Source of the DNA: Crocosphaera watsonii WH 8501 | GTDB lineage: Bacteria; Cyanobacteriota; Cyanobacteriia; Cyanobacteriales; Microcystaceae | Reading direction: 5' to 3' | Length of the DNA: 64,000 nt | Assembly: GCF_000167195.1 (NCBI RefSeq) | Contig: NZ_AADV02000002.1 | Span: 276,269 to 340,268, forward strand | Shown: piece after piece, positions 1 to 10,455 of the stretch | Layout of the letters: every line of letters starts with the position of its first letter | Numbering within the stretch: position 1 is the stretch's first letter | Notes under the pieces: generated by a model | Seen by the model: the letters and a program-made list of their open reading frames with translations, nothing else | What the model was told of the DNA's origin: nothing | Database searches by the model: none | Translations under genes and position numbers: made by a program

Positions 1-524
1 CGTTGGGTATTGATGTCTGCTGGCGCACAAGTCGCATCTAAAATTAGTTTACCTTTATTTTTTATTTTTTCTCCTTTTTCTTGGAGACAATCCTTTTTTT
101 TTACTTCTTTATCACTCTTGTCTATTTCTCTTTTTACTATTTTTTTATTGATTTTGTTTATCAATTCTCCATCAATTCTTTTCCTAAAATGAACTAGCAT
201 TGAAGATTCCAGTGGTGGCTCTTGTTGATAACAATTTAAACCTATAAAGTATTGTAGATAGGGATTTTCTCTAATCTGTTCTATAGTTTCTCTATCACTT
301 GTTCCTAATTTTTCCTTAATAATTAATGTCCCTAATGCCATTCTAAATAGTTTGGCTGGCGCACCTTTTTCTGCTGAAAAAAGTTTAGCATATTCTTCCT
401 CAAAATCATCCCAAGGTATCAACTCTGCCATGATTACCCAACGATTATTGGGGGACAATTTGCCCTCGAAAGGTAATTCAAATTTTTCTGGGGGCGGTAA
501 AGGTTGCTCCTCTTTTCGATACAT
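1..524 (-). CDS. IS5/IS1182-like transposase, N-terminal part (runs off window)
   Basis: The minus strand is open from an ATG at 524 to the left edge without a stop, so only the N-terminal ~174 residues are visible. The protein begins MYRKEEQPLPPPEKFELP and contains a region like the DUF772 transposase N-terminal domain (residues ~40-125, with SSMLVHFRKRI). A segment LILDATCAPADI near the edge fits the first catalytic Asp of a DDE transposase. The family is inferred from these motifs. Completeness and the left inverted repeat cannot be judged because the gene leaves the window; I did not find a clear right inverted repeat between 525 and 632. Confidence 0.8.
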   Translation of the reverse strand, partial: MYRKEEQPLPPPEKFELPFEGKLSPNNRWVIMAELIPWDDFEEEYAKLFSAEKGAPAKLFRMALGTLIIKEKLGTSDRETIEQIRENPYLQYFIGLNCYQQEPPLESSMLVHFRKRIDGELINKINKKIVKREIDKSDKEVKKKDCLQEKGEKIKNKGKLILDATCAPADINTQ

Positions 525-632
525 TTGTTCTTGACCAACAACTGGGAGGTGTTTCTACCAATTATAGCAGTTTGTAGCCGACAAAGCTGATCTTTTTTGC
601 GATCGCGAATATGGGTGTAACCTTTTAAAGAA

Positions 633-662
633 TAGGGTTTTGCTTTTATTCAGCAAACCCTA
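633..662 (-). terminator. Probable intrinsic terminator of metK
   Basis: Read on the minus strand just after the metK stop, an imperfect hairpin pairs 652-662 with 633-644 (AGGGTTTTGCT against AGCAAACCCT, one bulge). It is followed by an AT-rich stretch. Position and shape suggest transcription termination, but the U-run is weak. Confidence 0.5.
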
Positions 663-669
663 GTTAGGA

Positions 670-1920
670 TTAAACACCAACTTTTAATAAAGCATCTTTG
701 AGTAAGGCCGCTTTATCAGTTGCTTCCCAAGGGAGATCAAGATCGTTGCGTCCAAAATGACCATAAGCAGCCACATCTTGATAGAAGCGTCCACCCCGTT
801 GAGAAGGAAGTTCACGGAGTTTCAGGGACTGAATAATACCAGCAGGACGTAACTCAAACAGTTCATTAACAACTTCTAACAACTTGGTTTCATCCACTTT
901 ACCGGTGCCGAAGGTTTCTACTAAAATACTAACAGGACGAGCAACACCAATAGCATAACTGAGTTGAACTTCGCACTTATCTGCTAAACCAGCAGCAACA
1001 ATATTTTTAGCCACATAACGAGAAGCATAAGCGGCAGAACGATCAACTTTTGTGGGATCTTTACCGGAAAATGCGCCACCACCGTGACGAGAATAACCAC
1101 CGTAGGTATCGACGATAATTTTACGACCGGTTAACCCTGCATCTCCTTGAGGACCACCAATAACAAATTTACCGGTAGGATTAACTAGATAGCGAGTATC
1201 TTGAGAGGGTTTAATATCGATATCTGCAAATACAGGTAGAATAACTGCTTCCCAGAGATCAGCTTTAATTTTAGCTTGAACTGCGTCGTTATCGGTGATG
1301 GAACCGATGGTTTCATCGTGTTGTGTAGAGATGAGAATGGTATCGATACCAACGGGAATACCATCTTCATAGGCAATGGAAACTTGGGTTTTGCCATCGG
1401 GACGTAAATAGCTTAAATCACCAGTTTTGCGGACTGCCGCTAAACGACGGGCGCAACGATGGGCTAAACTGATGGGTAAGGGCATTAATTCTGGGGTTTC
1501 GTTGCAAGCATAACCAAACATGAGTCCTTGGTCACCGGCACCGATTTGGTCTAACTCATCATCGCTGAGTTCTTTGCGTTGTTCCCTAGCTTGGCTAACA
1601 CCTTGGGCAATGTCGGGAGACTGTTCATCCAAAGCCACTAAAACGGAACAGCTATTGGCAGAGAAACCATTATCAGCATCAGTATATCCAATTTCTGCAA
1701 TTTTGTTACGGGCTAATTTGGCAAAATCAACATGAGCTTTGGAGGTAACTTCCCCGGTAATCAAGACTAAACCAGTGTTGACGACGACTTCCGCAGCTAC
1801 CCGACTTTGATCATCTTCATTGAGGAGAGTATCAATAATAGTGTCTGAGATTTGGTCACAAACCTTATCGGGATGACCTTCTGTAACGGATTCAGACGTA
1901 AATAAATAACGTTTAGACAA
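670..1920 (-). CDS. metK: S-adenosylmethionine synthetase
   Basis: MetK makes S-adenosylmethionine from ATP and methionine in the cytosol, supplying methyl groups to the cell. The 416-residue protein has the usual bacterial length. It shows the N-terminal substrate-binding stretch [11 protein letters not shown] (His16 to Gln24), the signature [12 protein letters not shown] in the first third, and the glycine-rich [16 protein letters not shown] in the second half. These motifs are diagnostic. The next gene on the same strand, an HAD phosphatase, lies 117 bp upstream, so a shared transcript is possible. No SAM riboswitch was seen in the 116-bp leader. Confidence 0.98.
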   Translation of the reverse strand: MSKRYLFTSESVTEGHPDKVCDQISDTIIDTLLNEDDQSRVAAEVVVNTGLVLITGEVTSKAHVDFAKLARNKIAEIGYTDADNGFSANSCSVLVALDEQSPDIAQGVSQAREQRKELSDDELDQIGAGDQGLMFGYACNETPELMPLPISLAHRCARRLAAVRKTGDLSYLRPDGKTQVSIAYEDGIPVGIDTILISTQHDETIGSITDNDAVQAKIKADLWEAVILPVFADIDIKPSQDTRYLVNPTGKFVIGGPQGDAGLTGRKIIVDTYGGYSRHGGGAFSGKDPTKVDRSAAYASRYVAKNIVAAGLADKCEVQLSYAIGVARPVSILVETFGTGKVDETKLLEVVNELFELRPAGIIQSLKLRELPSQRGGRFYQDVAAYGHFGRNDLDLPWEATDKAALLKDALLKVGV

Positions 1921-2036
1921 TTTGTTTTACCCTCTCTAATAATGATACAGACAACAAACTTTTGTTAATGTAACATCATACACCCTAAGCTCCAAATTCA
2001 GCAGAAGTTTCTATTTTTGTTAGATCCTTTAGTGGT

Positions 2037-2774
2037 TTAACCCAGTTGTATTTCCTCGATTTGAGTGATAATAATATCGGCTTGATTGAGATGAGGGGCT
2101 GTTTTGTTAGCCCAAGAAATGCCGATGGCTCCTGCTACTCCTGCTTGTTTGGCCATGAGAATATCTCCTTGAGAGTCTCCTACCATGACAGTTTTCTCGG
2201 GTGATGTTATCAAAGTTTGACAAGCTTTAATAAATAGTTGGGGGTCGGGTTTACTTAATCCTTGATCACCTCCCATCATTAGTTGAATGTAATCAGAAAG
2301 ATTATGTTCCCGTACAAAATGTTCTACGTCTTGGGTAGGGGCAGCCGAGAGAATTCCCAATTTTAAGCCAGCTTCGTATAAAGTTTTTAACACATCTAAA
2401 CTACCAGCAAATAAGGGGGAAGTGGTTCGATCTTTTTTGAGAGATTGATCAACTTCTCTAAAGGCGTTTTCGGCTATTTTTAGGGCTTCAAACCAACTTT
2501 TTCCTGTTTCTGCAATGTAAGCAGCCGCAGCAATTAAGTTTTCTTGGCGACTTCCTACGGCCATCAAACCAGTGGGATCTAATTGATTATTTTGCAGGCC
2601 AAAGGCCATTAGTAAGGGTTCTCCGATCCCTGGTATTTGGGCATCTAATAAGCGGGCGCGATGAATACTTAACTCTCGTAAAAAGTTATTAGAGTCTTCT
2701 AGAGTGCCATCTTTATCAAAGATAATTGCTTCAATGTTCTTAAATTCAATGTTACCGCAGCGAATGTTGACCAA
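2037..2774 (-). CDS. HAD-superfamily hydrolase, phosphoglycolate-phosphatase-like
   Basis: The 245-residue protein has HAD motif I (FDKDGTLEDS, nucleophile Asp20 and acid Asp22), a Ser/Thr motif near ILSAAPTQDV, a lysine region LSKPDPQLF, and motif IV VMVGDSQGDILMAKQAG. An alpha-helical cap sits between motifs I and II, as in Gph-like enzymes. Such enzymes remove phosphate from small sugar phosphates; the substrate cannot be read from the sequence. The annotated start is a non-ATG codon; DKDGT lies only 20 residues in, so the true start cannot be far away. Confidence 0.85.
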   Translation of the reverse strand: MVNIRCGNIEFKNIEAIIFDKDGTLEDSNNFLRELSIHRARLLDAQIPGIGEPLLMAFGLQNNQLDPTGLMAVGSRQENLIAAAAYIAETGKSWFEALKIAENAFREVDQSLKKDRTTSPLFAGSLDVLKTLYEAGLKLGILSAAPTQDVEHFVREHNLSDYIQLMMGGDQGLSKPDPQLFIKACQTLITSPEKTVMVGDSQGDILMAKQAGVAGAIGISWANKTAPHLNQADIIITQIEEIQLG

Positions 2775-2851
2775 GATATGTACTCCTAACTCATACTTTT
2801 AAAATAGTAACAAAAGAAAAAATTGACAAACCGAGTCCGTAATGCTTATTC

Positions 2852-2899
2852 AATAATGGATAATGGACAATGGACAATGGATAATTACCAATGGATAAT
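2852..2899. repeat. Short AATGGA(C/T)AA tandem repeats
   Basis: Degenerate tandem copies of AATGGATAAT and AATGGACAAT lie in the gap between the HAD gene and ligA. Similar ATTATCCATT runs recur near 57280-57316. They look like the short tandem repeats common in cyanobacterial intergenic DNA; no function can be assigned. Confidence 0.6.
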
Positions 2900-2952
2900 A
2901 CTGTTGTGAGAAAATTAGCTTTCTGGGTTTAACCCCTACAATGGCGAATTCG

Positions 2953-2978
2953 TAGGGACATAATACTATTATGTCCTA
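2953..2978. repeat. Dispersed palindrome (GGACATAAT family), copy 1
   Basis: Arms TAGGGACATAAT and ATTATGTCCTA form a near-perfect hairpin with a 3-base loop. A second, perfect copy occurs at 22865-22890, which suggests a small dispersed repeat family rather than a gene-specific signal. Confidence 0.65.
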
Positions 2979-3000
2979 ATATCTTCAAACTGAATCTTGA

Positions 3001-5034
<2,034 letters not shown>

Positions 5035-5048
5035 GTAATCTGTTCTGA

Positions 5049-5333
5049 TTATTTTGCACCGTAGTAAAAGGCAATCTCTTTATCTTTGAGTGGAACAAAT
5101 TCTGCGGAGGTTAGACGTTGATTGAGTTCTTCCATTGAAAGATGTTTGGCTCCAATACGGACAATACGAGAGCGCATGGTATTGGTGACACCACTGCGTT
5201 GACGTTGCCCTTCTAATGCCATAACCTCGTTATATAGGTTTAATTTTTCAGGTGGGATGGGTGTTCCGTCTAAATCAAGACCCTTAGAGATCGCAGAATC
5301 AACTGCATCAGCACCAGTAGTAGAAGATGTCAT
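5049..5333 (-). CDS. Small conserved cyanobacterial protein, DUF4090-like
   Basis: A 94-residue soluble protein with no membrane segment or signal peptide. It has a conserved-looking core, LDLDGTPIPPEKLNLYNEVM, followed by RQRSGVTNTMRSRIVRIGAKH and a terminal LKDKEIAFYYG. This pattern resembles what I recall of the cyanobacterial DUF4090 family, but the family name is from memory and unverified. No enzymatic motif is visible. It ends 14 bp from the ligA stop (convergent) and lies 70 bp downstream of the Crp-family regulator on the same strand. Confidence 0.75.
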   Translation of the reverse strand: MTSSTTGADAVDSAISKGLDLDGTPIPPEKLNLYNEVMALEGQRQRSGVTNTMRSRIVRIGAKHLSMEELNQRLTSAEFVPLKDKEIAFYYGAK

Positions 5334-5403
5334 AAAAAACTGTTTAATTATGTGAAAAATCTAATCTAAACTATATCATAAGCCTGTCTCATCCAAAACA
5401 TAA

Positions 5404-6126
5404 TCAGTTAAAATTAGCATCAGATTTAGAATAGGAATGGAACTTAACAGAAGTAATAATAATATGGCGATCGCTATCAAAACCAAGCCATCCTTGACGT
5501 TGAAATTCTCCCAACAAACGAGTTACTGTTACCCTTGTAGTAGCAATAGCATTGGCTAAGTTTTGATGGGTTAAACGGACCTTAATCCGAGTTCCCTCTT
5601 TTGTGCTTTCCCCTAACTCTTGTTGAAGTAAATAAAGTAATTGTTGTAAGCGATCCTCAACCCTTTTTAATCCCGAAATAGCTAATAACGCTTCTGTCTG
5701 ACGCATTCGACGGGCTAACTGACTAAAAGCCATTTGACTTAACTCAGCAGAGTTGCTTAAATCTTCAATCCCGTACCATTTTAAATAAAGATTGGATAAT
5801 CCTTTAACTTGATAAGAATTTACAAAAGTTAACCAGGAACCAAAAAAAGTTCCGGGTTGCGCCCAACCTAACAAAATTTCGTCCCCTTGGGGAGATAGTT
5901 GACTTAATTGAGCAATACCACGATCAACTTGCCAAATACCCTCGTTAACAAGGGGTATGGTTTGGCCTCGCTCATAAAAGTGTATTCGCTCCTCCTCCGT
6001 CTCTTCAAGGGCCAAAGGTTGCGTCGGGTTGTAGGCTAACAGCATTTTAGTTTTACTCTTTCCACCATCAAAGGACAATACTTCATGAAACAGTCTAAAA
6101 GATGAAGGTAAACATTGGGTAATCAT
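5404..6126 (-). CDS. Crp/Fnr-family transcriptional regulator
   Basis: The 240-residue protein has an N-terminal cyclic-nucleotide-binding-like beta barrel (residues ~45-120, with GQTIPLVNEGIWQVDRGIAQLSQ read as its strands) and a C-terminal winged helix (RLTHQNLANAIATTRVTVTRLL as the recognition region). This layout matches cyanobacterial Crp/NtcA relatives. The effector pocket does not clearly show the cAMP-binding RxS signature, so ligand and targets are unknown. An alternative start at Met28 (position 6045) would give a more typical N-terminus. The M23 peptidase gene is divergent, 126 bp away. Confidence 0.88.
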   Translation of the reverse strand: MITQCLPSSFRLFHEVLSFDGGKSKTKMLLAYNPTQPLALEETEEERIHFYERGQTIPLVNEGIWQVDRGIAQLSQLSPQGDEILLGWAQPGTFFGSWLTFVNSYQVKGLSNLYLKWYGIEDLSNSAELSQMAFSQLARRMRQTEALLAISGLKRVEDRLQQLLYLLQQELGESTKEGTRIKVRLTHQNLANAIATTRVTVTRLLGEFQRQGWLGFDSDRHIIITSVKFHSYSKSDANFN

Positions 6127-6252
6127 GAGATTAAAAGACTTAAGAACATTGAAGCAACTTTACAAAAATCCATTTTCTGCTACAGTGGCTTACAACTCTT
6201 TAACTTTCTTAAGAAAGTATCTGGGTTTACTCCTACACTTAATCAGTAACCG

Positions 6253-6852
6253 ATGAAATCATTATCCAATCGATTAATTATTGCTGGTGTGAGCATTTTT
6301 GTTTCCCTTATATCCCACACCATAGTTGTGGCCTCTGGAGAAGAAGAAACCGGGGTCAAGTTACGTCCTATCCCTTCGGATCGCTATTTACCCCAAACCC
6401 CTGTATCTCCCCGAGGTTATATTTGGCCCTCTCAAGGCAACCTTACCTCTGGTTTTGGTCCACGTTTTGGTAAACTGCACACAGGGGTTGATATTGCTGC
6501 CCCCATTGGTACTCCCATTGTTGCTGCGGCCTCTGGTGTGGTGGTGTTTGCCGGTTGGAGTAATAAAGGTTTAGGTTATCAAGTGAGTATCCGTCACCCT
6601 GATGGCAATGTTAGTGTTTATGGTCATAATCAACGACTGTTGGTGACTTCAGGCCAAAATGTAGAACAAGGCCAACAAATTGCAGAAATGGGCAGTACAG
6701 GATTTAGTACAGGACCCCATCTACATTTTGAAATTCGTCCTGGAGGCAGAAAGGCAATTAATCCCATCGCTTTTTTACCGGGTCAAAGACCAGATTTAAC
6801 CCCCCAACAAGCGGAGTTAATTAGGCGTAGAAATTCAGGAGATTTTCAATAA
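6253..6852 (+). CDS. M23-family (LytM-type) peptidoglycan endopeptidase, secreted
   Basis: A 199-residue protein with an N-terminal hydrophobic segment (residues ~8-27) that looks like a signal peptide or membrane anchor. The peptidase domain has the zinc ligands of LytM/M23 enzymes: HTGVDIAAPIGTPI (first His and Asp), then YGHNQRL and GPHLHFEIRPGG. Members of this family cut peptide cross-links in peptidoglycan, and all ligand residues are present, so it should be active. It converges on the M56 peptidase gene with only a 4-bp gap. Confidence 0.93.
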   Translation: MKSLSNRLIIAGVSIFVSLISHTIVVASGEEETGVKLRPIPSDRYLPQTPVSPRGYIWPSQGNLTSGFGPRFGKLHTGVDIAAPIGTPIVAAASGVVVFAGWSNKGLGYQVSIRHPDGNVSVYGHNQRLLVTSGQNVEQGQQIAEMGSTGFSTGPHLHFEIRPGGRKAINPIAFLPGQRPDLTPQQAELIRRRNSGDFQ

Positions 6853-6856
6853 CTTT

Positions 6857-7708
6857 TCAACCATGAAAAGGAATAGAAACTAATGGCAATAGAGTTATTA
6901 AAACGGGATACCATTCAATGCCTTTGAAACGAACATAGTCTGATTCATCAAATAAGGCATTGATTCTTTCTTCTAGTCGGTTTTCTAGGTCAAGATCATG
7001 AAATCCTGCCGCCATTACTCCCAAAGGATTTGCTGTTACTATTCTATTAATTTCTTGAGCGATAATAAGTAAGGATTCTGCTAAAATTAAGGGATCGACT
7101 GTTTCGGCCGCCTTTTGATCGGCGCGGATTTCTCTTAATAGTAATAAATCTTGCCAAAGTTTATTAGTTTTCGGTAACCAAAAACTAATCCTTTTTAGCC
7201 AACCTAACCAGAAAAACCAAAAAGTATCATGATAATAAGCGTGTGCTTGTTCGTGGGCGATAACTGCTTTTAAATGTGCATCATCTAGGGTTGTTAAAAT
7301 ACCGTTACTAATGATAAGTTCTGAGTCCCAAAAGCCTACTTGTGCGCTATAGGGTAAATTAGTTTCTAGAATTTTGGCGTGAGTATTATAAATATTTTTT
7401 TGGGGATAACTCTTTATTTTTTGCAGAGACGAGCATCCTTGATATGTAATTTCTAAACCTCTGATGACAGCAAATAACAAGAAAAAAACTGCTAATAAAT
7501 AACTGAAACGACTTGCCTGGAAGCCTAGCATTTGTCCATGATAACCCATAAAAATGACGGCCATCGCTGTCATTAATAATAGTAAAGGTGGTGCCATAAA
7601 AGCCAGCAGCGATCGCTGCCAGTGACTTAGGCCATAAGAACAGAGAGAAAATATTAAACGTATTCCTATAGCCACTGCTAAAGCCAAGAAAATCATAACT
7701 GAGTGCAT
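6857..7708 (-). CDS. M56-family (BlaR1/MecR1-like) membrane metallopeptidase
   Basis: The 283-residue protein has several N-terminal hydrophobic segments (residues ~1-25, 33-58, 70-88) and the gluzincin motif AHEQAHAYYHD, whose HExxH-type residues (HEQAH) bind zinc, followed by an outer Glu region LLREIRADQKA. It lies 1 bp from the BlaI-type repressor gene on the same strand, the usual arrangement in which the peptidase responds to a signal and inactivates the repressor. Unlike BlaR1 it lacks a penicillin-sensor domain, so the signal is unknown; in cyanobacteria such pairs are linked to stress or metal responses. Confidence 0.88.
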   Translation of the reverse strand: MHSVMIFLALAVAIGIRLIFSLCSYGLSHWQRSLLAFMAPPLLLLMTAMAVIFMGYHGQMLGFQASRFSYLLAVFFLLFAVIRGLEITYQGCSSLQKIKSYPQKNIYNTHAKILETNLPYSAQVGFWDSELIISNGILTTLDDAHLKAVIAHEQAHAYYHDTFWFFWLGWLKRISFWLPKTNKLWQDLLLLREIRADQKAAETVDPLILAESLLIIAQEINRIVTANPLGVMAAGFHDLDLENRLEERINALFDESDYVRFKGIEWYPVLITLLPLVSIPFHG

Positions 7709-7709
7709 A

Positions 7710-8129
7710 TTAAGGAGTCCCCCGTTGACGGCGAATGGCTTGGAGACGATTTGCGATCGCCTCTAATCTTTCTAAACTACTTGCATCTAAACTATCAGCA
7801 AACGACGCTACCATATCAGGGTTACTAATAGCAAGAAATTGTTGTAATTGTTCATAAGCTTGTAAAGCTTTGGCTTGTTCACGGGACATTAAAGGTTCCC
7901 AGGTAAAAGCTTTATTATTTTTGGAACATTTGAGCCAACCTTTTTTAGTTAGACGGTTTAAAACGGTGGTAACAGAAGCATAAGCTAATTCCCGTTCTGG
8001 ATCGGCTAAAATGTGATCGTGTATTTGTTTAACGGTAGCTTGGCCAAAGTCCCAAATAATTTCTAAAATTTCTGTTTCTAGGATTCCTAAAGACAATTTT
8101 TGGGGACGATACTCTGGTAAAGGAGACAT
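7710..8129 (-). CDS. BlaI/MecI/CopY-family repressor
   Basis: The protein (139 residues from Met at 8129, chosen because MSPLPEYRPQKLSLG matches the family N-terminus better than the hydrophobic upstream extension) has a winged-helix DNA-binding domain with the typical ETEILEIIWDFGQATVKQIHDH and LAYASVTTVLNRLTKKGWL. BlaI-type proteins bind as dimers to promoter dyads and are cleaved when the partner peptidase is triggered. Partner gene at 6857-7708 follows after 1 bp. The carotenoid gene zds is divergent, 204 bp away. Confidence 0.9.
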   Translation of the reverse strand: MSPLPEYRPQKLSLGILETEILEIIWDFGQATVKQIHDHILADPERELAYASVTTVLNRLTKKGWLKCSKNNKAFTWEPLMSREQAKALQAYEQLQQFLAISNPDMVASFADSLDASSLERLEAIANRLQAIRRQRGTP

Positions 8130-8333
8130 AGGACAATGTTCTAAACAACTGACTAAAACAACAACCAACTCATGGTGCTGTTGCCTGTCATTTTACTAAT
8201 ATTTTTCAGTTATCAACGGCAAATATTCTTAAAATTTAAGACTTACTACATAATTATAACCCAACTTCCTAACCTTGGTTATTTGTTTGATATGATTACA
8301 ATATGTAAAGAAAATGAGACAAGGAACTAAAGA

Positions 8334-9806
8334 ATGCGAGTTGCGATCGTTGGTGCAGGTTTAGCAGGGATGGCCACGGCCATGGACTTAGTAGACGGGG
8401 GTTGTGAGGTGGAAATCTTTGAATCTCGTCCTTTTGTCGGCGGAAAAGTGGGCAGTTGGGTAGATAAGGACGGAAATCACATCGAAATGGGTTTGCACGT
8501 CTTTTTTGGCTGCTATTATAATCTTTTTGCTTTAATGAAAAAAGTCGGGGCGATCGATAATTTACGCCTCAAACAACACACCCACACTTTCATTAATAGT
8601 GGGGGAAAAATTGGGGAGTTGGACTTTCGTTTCGCTGTTGGTGCGCCATTACACGGGTTAAAGGCCTTTTTTACTACGTCCCAACTCTCGGCGATCGATA
8701 AAATGGCTAATTCTTTAGCCTTGGGAACCAGTCCTCTTGTACCAGGTTTAGTCAACTTTGAGGGAGCGATGAAAACCATTCGCAACCTAGATTCTATCAG
8801 TTTTGCGGACTGGTTTCGTCAACATGGGGGCAATAATGGCAGTTTACAACGGATGTGGAACCCCATCGCTTATGCGTTAGGGTTTATCGATACGGAGAAT
8901 ATTTCTGCCCGTTGTATGTTAACCATTTTTCTCTTTTTTGCCACAAAAACAGAAGCTTCTATCCTAAGAATGTTAGAAGGCTCTCCCCATGAGTATCTTC
9001 ATAAACCCATCACTAACTATTTAGAAAGTCGTGGTGTAAAAATTCATACCAGACGTAGAGTCAGAGAAATTTTATATACAGAAAATAATAATAATATTGA
9101 AGTTACGGGGTTAGTTATTCCTAATGGAGAGAAAGAAGAAACTATCACCGCGGATGCTTACGTTTGTGCTTGTGATGTTCCTGGAATTAAAAGATTGATT
9201 CCTGATGATTGGCGTAAGCTATCTCTGTTTGATAACATCTATCAGTTAGAAGCGGTTCCGGTGGCGACTGTACAACTGCGTTTTGATGGTTGGGTGACAG
9301 AGTTACAAGACGAAAACAAACGGAAACAGTTAAAAGAAGCGGCCGGAATTGACAATTTATTGTATACAGCCGATGCTGACTTTTCTTGTTTTTCTGACTT
9401 AGCTTTAAGTAGTCCTGGAGATTATTATAAGGAGGGAGAAGGCTCATTACTACAATTAGTTTTGACTCCGGGTGATCCTTTTGTTAAAGCGAAAAATGAA
9501 GACATTGCTAACCATGTTTTAAAACAAGTTCACGAGCTTTTTCCCTCTTCACGGGAGTTAAATATGACTTGGTATAGTGTGGTTAAACTAGCTCAATCTC
9601 TGTATAGAGAAGCTCCAGGGATGGATGTTTATCGTCCTTCTCAAGCTACTCCTGTCCCTAACTTTTTCCTCGCAGGGAGCTACACCCAACAAGACTATAT
9701 TGATAGTATGGAAGGGGCAACCATTTCGGGTAAACAAGCAGCAAAAGTTATCTTAGAAGCAGCAGAAACCCTTAAAAAATCCCCCCAGGTTTCTACAATT
9801 CGCTAA
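8334..9806 (+). CDS. zds: Zeta-carotene desaturase
   Basis: Zds converts zeta-carotene to lycopene (via neurosporene) in the plant-type carotenoid pathway used by cyanobacteria. The 490-residue protein begins with the FAD-binding [10 protein letters not shown] (residues 7-16), followed by [24 protein letters not shown], a stretch typical of phytoene/zeta-carotene desaturases, and ends with a flavin-binding [15 protein letters not shown] region. No lesions are visible. A SRPBCC protein gene follows by 57 bp, an arrangement I associate with zds in other cyanobacteria (Synechocystis slr0940-slr0941, from memory). Confidence 0.96.
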   Translation: MRVAIVGAGLAGMATAMDLVDGGCEVEIFESRPFVGGKVGSWVDKDGNHIEMGLHVFFGCYYNLFALMKKVGAIDNLRLKQHTHTFINSGGKIGELDFRFAVGAPLHGLKAFFTTSQLSAIDKMANSLALGTSPLVPGLVNFEGAMKTIRNLDSISFADWFRQHGGNNGSLQRMWNPIAYALGFIDTENISARCMLTIFLFFATKTEASILRMLEGSPHEYLHKPITNYLESRGVKIHTRRRVREILYTENNNNIEVTGLVIPNGEKEETITADAYVCACDVPGIKRLIPDDWRKLSLFDNIYQLEAVPVATVQLRFDGWVTELQDENKRKQLKEAAGIDNLLYTADADFSCFSDLALSSPGDYYKEGEGSLLQLVLTPGDPFVKAKNEDIANHVLKQVHELFPSSRELNMTWYSVVKLAQSLYREAPGMDVYRPSQATPVPNFFLAGSYTQQDYIDSMEGATISGKQAAKVILEAAETLKKSPQVSTIR

Positions 9807-9817
9807 AATGAGCATAG

Positions 9818-9836
9818 GGGTGGGCAATGCCCACCC
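9818..9836. repeat. GGGTGGGCA palindrome (dispersed hairpin family)
   Basis: A perfect 9-bp inverted repeat around one base lies between zds and the SRPBCC gene. Related copies occur at about 32070-32088 and, degraded, at 33775-33795. As a hairpin it could slow transcription or protect mRNA ends; it lacks a U-run. Confidence 0.7.
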
Positions 9837-9863
9837 TACGTTTAATTGTTATGTAAATATAAA

Positions 9864-10310
9864 ATGTCTAATTGGTTGGAACATAGCGTACAAATTGAAG
9901 TCGATGCTCCCATGGAATTAGTGTGGGGATTATGGTCGGATTTAGAACAAATGCCACAATGGATGAAGTGGATCGACTCGGTTAAAATATTAGATGAAAA
10001 TCCAGAACTATCTCGCTGGAAATTGGCCAGTGGTGGGCTGGAATTTACTTGGTTATCGAAAATTTTAAAGGTCGTTCCCCATCAAATCATACAATGGGAG
10101 TCGGTGGACGGTTTACCCAATCGTGGAGCAATTCGCTTTTATGATCGACAAGGGAGTAGTATTGTCCGCTTAAGTGTTGCTTACGGTATTCCAGGATGGT
10201 TAGGTAAACTTATGGATAATTTATTTTTAGGTAGAGTGGTAGAATCAACTATTATGGCTGATCTAGAAAGATTTAGGGATTATGCTATGAAAGCGAAAGA
10301 AAATCAATAG
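9864..10310 (+). CDS. SRPBCC-fold (polyketide cyclase/dehydrase-like) protein next to zds
   Basis: Starting from Met at 9864 (MSNWLEHSVQIEVDAP), this 148-residue protein shows the START/SRPBCC pattern: an opening strand, then PMELVWGLWSDLEQMPQWMKW, an acidic middle, and a long C-terminal helix (STIMADLERFRDYAMKA). The fold binds hydrophobic ligands. Being directly behind zds suggests a role in carotenoid handling; that is inference. An upstream in-frame start adds six residues but lacks a better ribosome-binding site. Confidence 0.85.
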   Translation: MSNWLEHSVQIEVDAPMELVWGLWSDLEQMPQWMKWIDSVKILDENPELSRWKLASGGLEFTWLSKILKVVPHQIIQWESVDGLPNRGAIRFYDRQGSSIVRLSVAYGIPGWLGKLMDNLFLGRVVESTIMADLERFRDYAMKAKENQ

Positions 10311-10352
10311 TTCATGTATTCTAAATTTTGGACTTTGGACAAAAAAATTTTG

Positions 10353-10373
10353 TTAGCGTATATTTTACGCTAA
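10353..10373. promoter_or_regulatory. Dyad TTAGCG-N9-CGCTAA, left IS end
   Basis: Perfect 6-bp half sites separated by nine A/T bases, inside the left inverted repeat. The same architecture recurs at 11920-11940 and 12459-12479, with different spacer sequence, which suggests a protein-binding site (transposase or accessory protein). Confidence 0.6.
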
Positions 10374-10455
10374 ACTAAAATCCCAAAATATCGGCTCTGT
10401 ATCAGTCAATAAAATTGGCTGACAAATAGGGCTAATCTATAGATTCTGAGGAAAA

